Assembly: GCA_023269335.1 (NCBI GenBank)
Contig: JAHFTM010000016.1
Span: forward strand, 1 to 13,424
DNA from: Chlamydiia bacterium
GTDB taxonomy: Bacteria; Chlamydiota; Chlamydiia; Chlamydiales; FEN-1388
Direction of reading: 5' to 3'
DNA: 13,424 nt
Position 1 is the stretch's first letter. Every line of letters starts with the position of its first letter. Below the pieces are notes generated by a model, which had not been told where the DNA came from, searched no databases, and saw only the letters and a program-made list of their open reading frames with translations. Of the stretch, positions 7,905-13,424 are shown piece after piece. The position numbers and the translations under genes are program-made.

Positions 7905-8828
7905 ATGAGCATTGTTTCAAACACTCCCTTACAAGTAAGAAATTCACGCTACGAAGAGCTCAAGCACTATGTTCCTGCTGATGTGAGTGGGATTGTTGAA
8001 GGATATCTTGTTCGCCGACAAGTGTCTTTGATTTTTTTGAGGATTGAAAAGACCCTCACCACAAAAACAGTCGCCGACATCGATAAAACAGCAGTCCAAC
8101 GATTTGCAACGCTTGTGCAGGAGGCTGAGAGAAATGCAGATATTGGGATTGTTTTCATAAACAGCTGTGCAGATCATAGACCAGTATCAGTACTTCGTGA
8201 AAGGATCTTTGCTGACTATTCATTTTCAGCCCATATTATTGACTCTCTAAGCCTCAACACTTTTCAATCTCTGGAACAGGGCATCGGACAGCTGCAAATA
8301 GGTGAAAACAATCACTCTTCTCCCGCTTTCCTTCCTCTACCTGCCCAGGAAAATGATGTACTTGAAACTTGGTTGTCAGCCCATTCAAAAAAACTACAAG
8401 TAAAGAACTTTATTATTATCAATTCACAAGGTGCTAGACAAATTACACAAGGCTTTCCTTATAATCACATTGATATGAGAGAACCTCTTTTTTCAGAAAC
8501 AACTCGAGTTGATGCTTTAGCAAAGCTGCAAAATAAACTCATCTCGCTTGTTACCACTTGGAACCAAATTTTACTACCGTTGGGACTCGTGAAAAATGAC
8601 GATAGGGTCTATCAATTAGCACACATAGCACAATCTGAAAAAATCGCCTTAAACGATAGGTCTGAGAAGGCAGCTTTTGGCTATTCCCTTGCTTGTCACT
8701 TTGCTGATAACGTATGGACCTATGTCAAAAGCAATCCATCCGTTTTAGATCCGCAAGTGCTGGAAGTGCTCATTTGCATAGCAGGTTGTGATCATAAAGA
8801 ATTTGCAGTTACATCAAACAGCTTTTGA
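7905..8828 (+). CDS. Unrecognised protein, probably the N-terminal part of a frameshifted helical protein
   Basis: This is a 307-aa protein of a family I do not recognise. No signal peptide or membrane segment is evident. The N-terminus (MSIVSNTPLQVRNSRYEELK) is Ser/Asn-containing and polar. The segment YVPADVSGIVEGYL at about 22-35 faintly recalls the short helical openings of F-box-like domains, but this is too weak for a call. Later parts (about 200-300) look mostly helical. The start ATG at 7905 lacks a clear Shine-Dalgarno. The last dozen residues appear out of frame: the following ORF in the +1 frame continues the helical pattern. If the two are one gene the product would be about 424 aa. 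Secretion as an effector is possible but unsupported by any specific signal. Confidence 0.7.
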   Translation: MSIVSNTPLQVRNSRYEELKHYVPADVSGIVEGYLVRRQVSLIFLRIEKTLTTKTVADIDKTAVQRFATLVQEAERNADIGIVFINSCADHRPVSVLRERIFADYSFSAHIIDSLSLNTFQSLEQGIGQLQIGENNHSSPAFLPLPAQENDVLETWLSAHSKKLQVKNFIIINSQGARQITQGFPYNHIDMREPLFSETTRVDALAKLQNKLISLVTTWNQILLPLGLVKNDDRVYQLAHIAQSEKIALNDRSEKAAFGYSLACHFADNVWTYVKSNPSVLDPQVLEVLICIAGCDHKEFAVTSNSF

Positions 8829-8829
8829 G

Positions 8830-9180
8830 ATGTATAAAAAACAGCTACTAAAATTAGCAGGCAATTTAGAGACAATAACTCAAGTTCTAACCGGCCTGCT
8901 TTATACCATGAATCACAAAGAAATGTCTGAAAAAGATCAACTTGACGTACTGCAGATGATTTGCATAAAATCCCGCTACCACGAAAAAGAGCAGCTTTTG
9001 TGCTGTTATGCGCAATTGAATCATGTCAAAGAACGTTGCAAGAATGAAATTCTCAAGGCGCTTAGTCAAATTTATTATCAAAAAGATACTACTGACTACA
9101 CCCTAAGAATAATACGACCAAGGATTGAAAGCTGTTTATCACCTGATCTGATAGCCGCTCTTCGTGCACTTGAGCGATAG
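8830..9180 (+). CDS. Unrecognised helical protein, possibly the C-terminal part of the 7905 gene
   Basis: From the ATG at 8830 this encodes 116 residues, highly helical and rich in Leu, Lys and Glu. The frame is already open upstream, with a possible GTG start at 8788 giving 130 aa. The ATG lies one base after the TGA of the preceding ORF (TGAGATG), so translational coupling is possible, but there is no good ribosome-binding site. Alternatively both ORFs are one gene: HEKEQLLCCYAQLNHVKERC in this ORF lines up with HKEFA plus LHQTAFEMYKKQLLK across the frame junction, as if two helical repeats were present and the first was cut by an indel at about 8800-8825. The function is unknown. Confidence 0.55.
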   Translation: MYKKQLLKLAGNLETITQVLTGLLYTMNHKEMSEKDQLDVLQMICIKSRYHEKEQLLCCYAQLNHVKERCKNEILKALSQIYYQKDTTDYTLRIIRPRIESCLSPDLIAALRALER

Positions 9181-9221
9181 AAAATCGAACCCAGGTACTG
9201 CTATTTTCATTTATGAAGTAT

Positions 9222-9247
9222 TAACGCGATATTCGTGTTATTATTTT
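9222..9247 (+). terminator. Weak terminator-like hairpin
   Basis: TAACGCG (9222-9228) pairs with CGTGTTA (9234-9240), seven base pairs with one G-U across a 5-nt loop, followed by TTATTTT. It sits about 40 nt after the stop of the preceding gene, where a terminator is expected. The stem is short and the T tract is interrupted. Confidence 0.4.
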
Positions 9248-9320
9248 AATTCATAAAACACTAAATATAAATAAGTTACAAATTACATCTATATAAATAA
9301 AAAAAATTATTAATAGTTTG
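9248..9320. other. A+T-rich spacer
   Basis: This is a very A+T-rich stretch with A and T runs and no ORF or hairpin I can support. It lies just upstream of a candidate promoter and could be an UP-element-like or curved DNA region, but nothing specific shows this. Confidence 0.4.
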
Positions 9321-9349
9321 TTTTCAATTAAATCAATTTGTTCCATAAT
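9321..9349 (+). promoter_or_regulatory. Candidate promoter of the 9445 gene
   Basis: TTTTCA (9321-9326, four of six matches to the -35 consensus) is separated by 17 nt from CATAAT (9344-9349, five of six matches to the -10 consensus). A start near 9356 would place the first transcribed bases at the edge of the folded leader that follows, which fits a leader-regulated gene. Confidence 0.5.
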
Positions 9350-9350
9350 A

Positions 9351-9444
9351 ATGGTAGGAGATTATGGCAGCTGCTTGATGGGCAGGTCTCTAAGAGCTGC
9401 GACCGAAGGATCTCCCAAACGGATACAATTCCATGGAGGAATTT
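9351..9444 (+). other. Structured 5' leader with a possible 33-codon upstream ORF
   Basis: GGAGAT (9357-9362) is complementary to ATCTCC (9410-9415). Nested inside, GCAGCT (9367-9372) pairs with AGCTGC (9395-9400). The unpaired flanks include GACCGAAGG (9401-9409), and GGTC (9386-9389) could compete by pairing with GACC (9401-9404). An ORF from ATG 9351 runs 33 codons to TGA 9450-9452 and overlaps the start of the next gene. The leader is richer in G+C than its surroundings. I do not recognise a known riboswitch class. Confidence 0.4.
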
Positions 9445-10056
9445 ATGGTTGATGTAAAAATGACCAACATTCTCATTAGCACAAGTCGGTTTCTAGCAAC
9501 TCTTACTTATCCTGTGAAAAACAAAGTCACTCAACCTGTAAGCAAGACAAATGTGACTCTGAAAGAATCAATCGATGCTGTGATACAAGTCACACCAATT
9601 ATTCATCATGCCTCGCAGCTGCATAACCACCTTACAGCACAATTTTATGAAGTTCTCTCTCAAGAAGAGGCGATGGTCATGACAAAAAACAAAGAAAAGC
9701 AACTCCATGAATTTCTAGAGCTCTGCGGAGAAAAAGTACGCGAAGAACTTAAGCAAAATGCTGAACAAAATGCTCTGAATCTATTAGACAGTGGGGTTCA
9801 CACTATCTTTGTCAACCTGCTCGATTCATCGGGAAATCTCATTCAATCAAAGAGTAGATCTGTTCAAGATATTGTTGCCTCACTGACCCATATCAGAACT
9901 AAGCTGATTCTCTGGCAGGCACCGAAAAAGCTTCCTTCCTTTTTAGTGCAGCCTACAACTTGCCGAGAACAGAAACCCAGAAGAAAAGAGCGGAATGTGG
10001 CTAAGGAAAGTGGCACAAGGCATTATCTGGATTTTAGCAATAAGCGTGTAGCTTAA
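9445..10056 (+). CDS. Unrecognised 203-aa protein
   Basis: I do not recognise this family. The ATG at 9445 is preferred over the in-frame ATG at 9433 because GGAGGA (9435-9440) is a strong ribosome-binding site placed for 9445 and would overlap the earlier start. The product is largely helical in the middle (about residues 40-105, with a Glu/Lys/Gln-rich stretch that could form a coiled coil), followed by an HTIFVNLLDSSGNLI segment that looks like a short beta hairpin. The C-terminal 35 residues are strongly basic (KPRRKERNVAK), which could bind nucleic acid or act as a localisation signal. There is no signal peptide or membrane segment. The gene has its own promoter and structured leader upstream and a strong terminator downstream, so it looks monocistronic. 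Confidence 0.7.
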   Translation: MVDVKMTNILISTSRFLATLTYPVKNKVTQPVSKTNVTLKESIDAVIQVTPIIHHASQLHNHLTAQFYEVLSQEEAMVMTKNKEKQLHEFLELCGEKVREELKQNAEQNALNLLDSGVHTIFVNLLDSSGNLIQSKSRSVQDIVASLTHIRTKLILWQAPKKLPSFLVQPTTCREQKPRRKERNVAKESGTRHYLDFSNKRVA

Positions 10057-10060
10057 AATT

Positions 10061-10102
10061 AGAAAGCCCGGTCCTCTTTTACAGTGGGTCGGGCTTTCTT
10101 TT
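10061..10102 (+). terminator. Strong intrinsic terminator between convergent genes
   Basis: AGAAAGCCCG (10061-10070) pairs perfectly with CGGGCTTTCT (10090-10099); GTCC and GGGT extend the stem with two G-U pairs across an 11-nt loop. The hairpin is followed by TTTT on the + strand. On the minus strand it is followed by an AATTTT stretch, so it may work in both directions for the convergent genes ending at 10056 and 10120. Confidence 0.88.
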
Positions 10103-10119
10103 ACGCCAGCTCTTTTTTA

Positions 10120-11544
10120 CTAGAAATAAATTTTTGCATGACCTTCATAGTCAACTACACGTGTTGACTGCTGATTCATCTGCCATTCGATCAACGTCAG
10201 GTGTGGCTGAACATCTGAAATATCATCGCGAAACCAGTCGCCAATATTGCGAACTAACCTAGAAAAACAGGTAAAACGCTCGCGATTATCAAGTTCATCT
10301 TCGGTGTCAAGCTCTGGAGTAAAGCCACTCGAGGCTAGTCTGCCCCCCAAGGCCACTACGAGCAAGTTACAGATAAGCGATGACACCTTTCTTGGCAAAA
10401 AGCATACTATTTCCTGTACCACCTGAGGTGTTACTTGCCAAAGAGTGCTGAAAAACAGCTTCGCTACAGATTTCACTGTATGCATAACAAACGCTAAAGG
10501 TGCACCAACAAAAGGTACTTTTTCCCATTCAGGTAAGAGCGACGCAAACCCTTCACCCATTGTCCAGCGCCGAGGAGCAGATGGACTGCCTGCACGCTTG
10601 AGTATTTCACACCCCAGCGTTGCACAGTTTTGATGAATAAAGTTAAAACGCACGCCCTCTTGATTTTGTTCTGTTATGAACTTGAGGATGTTCTCAGCTC
10701 GCTCTTGTGTTAGCGTCAATGAGGTAATACGTTTTTGTTTGAAAGGTTTGCTCTCTTCATAATCTGGCGTTGTGATCTGACTTTGGGAAGTCTTTGTAAA
10801 GGTCAATGGAAATGGATATGTTTTATCATTAAATATCTGATCCATTTCTGCTTTTTCCATCTGAAAGCCAAAGGAGTACACTTTGCCATCTGGCATGATG
10901 ACTCGATAGCTAGCATGCTCAGGATAAGCTTTTGCAAAATTTTCAGTCGCCCAGGAATGCGAATGAGTCCTGTTCGTCGTCACTACTTGCAAAATGCAAT
11001 GCTTTGGTTTGCCAACATCCACTTGAGAGTTCGTGTTCCAAAAAGTTTGCGCTTCTGCATAAAGCTTACCATACTGTTCTTGATCGATCACTTCGATGGG
11101 TAAAAGCGTATCGTAGGAAAAACGATCTCTTTTCACAAGCCCCTGTGGAGAAACATAACTCCACACTTCGGATGGATTGTTAATCGTCACTAATTTCTCT
11201 GTCGCTGCATTATAACTGATCGTTTTACGAATTTCTGAAATTGGCACAAAGCGCTCTTCCATTTTCAAACAGTACTCATTATTAATGAAACGCAGTTTAT
11301 GCTCATTTTCTCCGCTCTTAGTGCTGTTTTGAAAAGTTTGAATCCAAAAAGCAAGTCCACTTGTTATCAAAAAACGGATATCTTCAATTGGAGGCACTCT
11401 TTGCGTAAGCTGAAGCTCTTGCCATTTTTCAGTAAGCCGCTGCTCTTCTACCGATAGCTTACAGGTTTTAGGCGATCCAATAGAAGCTTCTCCTGAAACT
11501 GGGCTTAATCTTGCAGCTATGGCTGCCGATGCTGTTACTGACAT
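10120..11544 (-). CDS. Putative His/Cys papain-like-fold protein, shorter tandem paralogue
   Basis: This 474-aa protein is a clear paralogue of its upstream neighbour, with shared blocks throughout (AFWIQTFQNST, YVSPQGLVKRDRFSYD, LQVVTTNRT, KVYSFGFQM, GVRFNFIHQNC, WFRDDISD). Its possible catalytic residues are His210 in YPEHASYRV and Cys307 in HQNCATLGCEIL. A His followed by a beta strand and, about 97 residues on, an Asn-Cys at the start of a helix is the arrangement in permuted papain-fold families (PPPDE/DeSI, LRAT, YiiX). Two hydrophobic segments (about 343-366 and 387-404) could form a membrane hairpin. The N-terminus is Ser/Ala-rich, as in some type III secreted proteins. AAGGA precedes the ATG, 15 nt after the upstream stop, so both genes form one operon. 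A hydrolase function is inferred from motif shape only. Confidence 0.9.
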   Translation of the reverse strand: MSVTASAAIAARLSPVSGEASIGSPKTCKLSVEEQRLTEKWQELQLTQRVPPIEDIRFLITSGLAFWIQTFQNSTKSGENEHKLRFINNEYCLKMEERFVPISEIRKTISYNAATEKLVTINNPSEVWSYVSPQGLVKRDRFSYDTLLPIEVIDQEQYGKLYAEAQTFWNTNSQVDVGKPKHCILQVVTTNRTHSHSWATENFAKAYPEHASYRVIMPDGKVYSFGFQMEKAEMDQIFNDKTYPFPLTFTKTSQSQITTPDYEESKPFKQKRITSLTLTQERAENILKFITEQNQEGVRFNFIHQNCATLGCEILKRAGSPSAPRRWTMGEGFASLLPEWEKVPFVGAPLAFVMHTVKSVAKLFFSTLWQVTPQVVQEIVCFLPRKVSSLICNLLVVALGGRLASSGFTPELDTEDELDNRERFTCFSRLVRNIGDWFRDDISDVQPHLTLIEWQMNQQSTRVVDYEGHAKIYF

Positions 11545-11559
11545 AGAGCTATTCCTTAT

Positions 11560-13236
11560 TTAGATAAGATTTAATGTAGGTGCACCATCATAGGCTACTT
11601 GTTTTGTTGACCTTTGTTCCTTTTGCCAGTTGACAATAGTTTGTGGGTAGTTAATATCACAGATATCATCACGGAAAATATCAAATGGTGAACGAATAAT
11701 ACGTGAAAATCTTCCAAGCTTTGTTGTGTTGTCACGTTCATCCTCAGCATCATCTGGCAAAGGAGTTGTCATATTTGAGGCACCAAGACACAGTATGAAG
11801 AGATTAATAAGTATGGTTTGTATCTTCTCAGGGATATAGCGAACGACCTGTTTGATAGGAGATGGTGTGTAGGCAATCACTGCATTGATAATAGGCCTTA
11901 CAACTGACATAACAGCTCCAACAATTATTGCAAGTGACCACCCAACATAAGGCACATCCTTCAGATCAGGGAAGAAATTGCCAAAAAAATTGCCAAAGGA
12001 AATTCTGGTATCAATTCTATACCCTGCAAGAGCAAGTGTCTCGCCTGTAAGCTTTGTGCAATTTTGCTTCATATAATTAAAACGCACACCCTGGCGATTG
12101 TGAAAGCTTACAAAATCAAGAATATCTTTTGCACGCTTGGATGTAATCGGTACATTAGTCGTTGTTCTCAGTTCATAAGGTTTTGGCTCTTCATAATCAG
12201 GCACTGAAATATGTGTTGTGCCTGTTTTGAGGATGGTAGGTGGAAAAAAACTTGTAACACTATCTGATTCTTTTTTTTTCATTTCAAAGCCAAAAGAGTA
12301 AACTTTGCGATCCTTATCAACTACCCGTAAAGTAACGTGGCGGGGGAAATTTGCCAGTAAGTTTTTTGTCAGCCAGTTTTCCGGAATCTCAACCCCCCAC
12401 CATTTGGTGCGAAACGTTGTTACCACTTGAAAGACGGCATCTTTTATTGTTTCTGGATCTCTGTCTGCATTCGTCTCGTGAAATTTCTTCGCGTTCTCAA
12501 CAAGTTCAGTATACTCGCCTTCACTCAGCTGTTCGATAGGATAGATCTGGTCATAATCAAAACGATCTTTTGGGACAAGTCCCATTGGAGAGATATAGGT
12601 ATATCCCTGTTTTGGATTGGTAGCAGAAACGAGCTTGTCGTGCACTTTATCATAGCGTACAACAGTCTGAATTACATCCCATGACGTCCACTCACCATTC
12701 AATTGAATTTGCGGCTGTCCTGTACTACTTGTTCTTATTCCGTGATTTTGCGGACCAGTTGCCGTACTATTTCTAAAACAAGCAATCCAAAAGGCAAGCT
12801 TACTCTCAAAAAGAAATCCTACAAATTCTGGATGCGTCACAGCAAATTCTTGAGGAAATCGTAGCTCTTGCATTTTTTTACACAATTTGAGCTTTGCAGG
12901 CAGTGTTTCAAGAAGTGTTTTTAGCTCATCTTCTAGTGTCTGAATTGCAGCTTGAGCATCATTGTACAACGCCTGTGGAACTTGGTCAAAAACAGCTCTT
13001 CGTCCTACAGCATATTCTTCTTTAATACCTTCTAGTAGTTTTTTCAAGACTGTGTACTCAGGTTGAGTAAGAAGAGCTGAATTGAAGGCTGCAACCCTAT
13101 CTGTAAGCGTCACTTTCAAAGCATTCATATCCTTAAAAAGTGCAGTTTTTTGACTTTCAGATAACGTTTGTTTTTGTGGCATGAAAAATGAACTAAAAGA
13201 TGCCAAAGGGCCTGATGAACTAAATACAGCCGCCAT
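11560..13236 (-). CDS. Putative His/Cys papain-like-fold protein, longer tandem paralogue
   Basis: This 558-aa protein starts at the ATG at 13236, preceded by a good ribosome-binding site (AGGTGGAG); an in-frame GTG at 13245 lies inside that site and is rejected. Compared with its downstream paralogue it has about 85 extra N-terminal residues, mostly helical with coiled-coil-like Leu/Glu/Lys spacing (about 25-120). The shared region begins near residue 135. Candidate catalytic residues are His300 (FPRHVTLRV) and Cys392 (MKQNCTKLTGETL), with a conserved VPDYEEPKPY between them. Two hydrophobic segments (about 428-456 and 470-486) may insert in a membrane, followed by an acidic linker and the conserved IFRDDICDIN tail. 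It resembles permuted papain-fold enzymes; I cannot name the family. It is first of a two-gene operon. Confidence 0.9.
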   Translation of the reverse strand: MAAVFSSSGPLASFSSFFMPQKQTLSESQKTALFKDMNALKVTLTDRVAAFNSALLTQPEYTVLKKLLEGIKEEYAVGRRAVFDQVPQALYNDAQAAIQTLEDELKTLLETLPAKLKLCKKMQELRFPQEFAVTHPEFVGFLFESKLAFWIACFRNSTATGPQNHGIRTSSTGQPQIQLNGEWTSWDVIQTVVRYDKVHDKLVSATNPKQGYTYISPMGLVPKDRFDYDQIYPIEQLSEGEYTELVENAKKFHETNADRDPETIKDAVFQVVTTFRTKWWGVEIPENWLTKNLLANFPRHVTLRVVDKDRKVYSFGFEMKKKESDSVTSFFPPTILKTGTTHISVPDYEEPKPYELRTTTNVPITSKRAKDILDFVSFHNRQGVRFNYMKQNCTKLTGETLALAGYRIDTRISFGNFFGNFFPDLKDVPYVGWSLAIIVGAVMSVVRPIINAVIAYTPSPIKQVVRYIPEKIQTILINLFILCLGASNMTTPLPDDAEDERDNTTKLGRFSRIIRSPFDIFRDDICDINYPQTIVNWQKEQRSTKQVAYDGAPTLNLI

Positions 13237-13337
13237 AATCTCCACCTCGTTAAAGGGATTTGCTAAACATAAAGGACTACATTCATATACAAGTGTTAAT
13301 TTATAATAAAGAGAACAGAAAAAAATTGCTTATTTTG
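13237..13337. other. Intergenic region upstream of the minus-strand operon
   Basis: This A+T-rich spacer lies between the deacetylase-like gene and the 558-aa gene, both on the minus strand. It contains the AGGTGGAG ribosome-binding site (about 13240-13247). Several TATTAT, TATAAA and TATATG sequences could serve as -10 elements, but no well-matched -35 is seen, so I do not call a promoter. A run of seven A on the + strand (T on the minus strand, near 13318-13325) lacks a preceding hairpin. Confidence 0.4.
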
Positions 13338-13424
13338 TTATTCGCTGAGTGCCCTAACATGCTCTACGCTTGCCCGCCCTATTGCATTCAAGTTGTAGCC
13401 GCCCTCCAAAACTGACACAAGTCG
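13338..13424 (-). CDS. Histone deacetylase/AcuC family protein, C-terminal end only (partial)
   Basis: Only the last 28 codons and the stop are in the window; the gene continues past the edge. The translation RLVSVLEGGYNLNAIGRASV followed by EHVRALSE matches the end of the histone deacetylase superfamily, where a beta strand leads into LEGGYN; the Gly-Gly-Tyr lines the metal-dependent active site. Bacterial members (AcuC, acetylpolyamine amidohydrolase and HdaH types) are zinc enzymes that remove acetyl groups from lysines or polyamines. The subgroup cannot be decided from this fragment. It lies upstream of the 558-aa gene on the same strand with a 101-nt gap. Confidence 0.82.
   Translation of the reverse strand, partial: RLVSVLEGGYNLNAIGRASVEHVRALSE

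Noticed and set aside
9357..9416. A tRNA-like gene
   Set aside because: Although the ends pair, there is no T-loop GTTCRA, no D-loop and no anticodon arm of the right size.
9433..9435. ATG at 9433 as the start of the 203-aa gene
   Set aside because: The bases just after it (GGAGGA) are the ribosome-binding site for the ATG at 9445.
9351..9444. Glycine riboswitch, suggested by GGAGAT and CCGAAGG
   Set aside because: The order and spacing of the conserved blocks do not fit a glycine aptamer, and the downstream CTCTCAGGCAAA-like block is absent.
10735..11103. A 122-codon + strand ORF opposite the 474-aa gene
   Set aside because: It has no ribosome-binding site and lies antisense to a gene whose frame is conserved with its paralogue.
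13243..13245. GTG at 13245 as the start of the 558-aa gene
   Set aside because: It lies inside the AGGTGGAG ribosome-binding site, which is well placed for the ATG at 13236.
1..13424. Insertion sequences, CRISPR arrays, rRNA or tRNA genes
   Set aside because: No transposase motifs, terminal inverted repeats, regularly spaced repeats or RNA gene signatures were seen on either strand.

Overview
The window holds a tightly packed catabolic operon on the + strand (1-7793), a middle block of unrecognised + strand genes (7852-10056), and a convergent minus-strand block (10120-13424). No rRNA, tRNA, insertion sequence or CRISPR array was seen. The DNA is moderately A+T-rich. The ast genes are best known from gamma- and betaproteobacteria. 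The unrecognised proteins, with Ser/Ala-rich N-termini, hydrophobic hairpins and a possible papain-like His/Cys pair, are more typical of intracellular bacteria that secrete effectors, such as environmental Chlamydiae or Legionella-like organisms. That assignment is an inference; no phylogenetic marker is present.

Region 1 (1-7793) is an arginine succinyltransferase (AST) operon: an astC-type aminotransferase (5' end outside the window), astA, astD, astB, then a fused FAD/Fe-S 2-hydroxyacid dehydrogenase. Three of the four junctions are ATGA stop/start overlaps and the fourth has a 3-nt gap, so translation is probably coupled. AstA, AstB, AstC and AstD would take arginine to N-succinylglutamate. 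The last enzyme, AstE, is not in the window. The dehydrogenase gene lost one base near 7591, which cuts off its last 67 residues; these remain readable in the next frame.

Region 2 (7794-10056) begins with a near-consensus sigma-70 promoter in front of an unrecognised gene. That gene and the next ORF look like two halves of one helical-repeat protein broken by a frameshift. After a weak terminator-like hairpin comes an A+T-rich spacer, another promoter, a leader of about 90 nt that can fold into two nested helices, and a 203-aa unrecognised protein. A strong hairpin at 10061-10102 separates it from the convergent genes.

Region 3 (10120-13424, minus strand) has two tandem paralogues of 474 and 558 aa. 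They share a conserved His motif, an Asn-Cys motif about 95 residues later, a double hydrophobic segment and a conserved C-terminal tail. The pattern resembles permuted papain-fold hydrolases (PPPDE/LRAT/YiiX type), which would make them candidate membrane-anchored effectors. The C-terminal 28 residues of a histone-deacetylase-family protein lie at the window edge.
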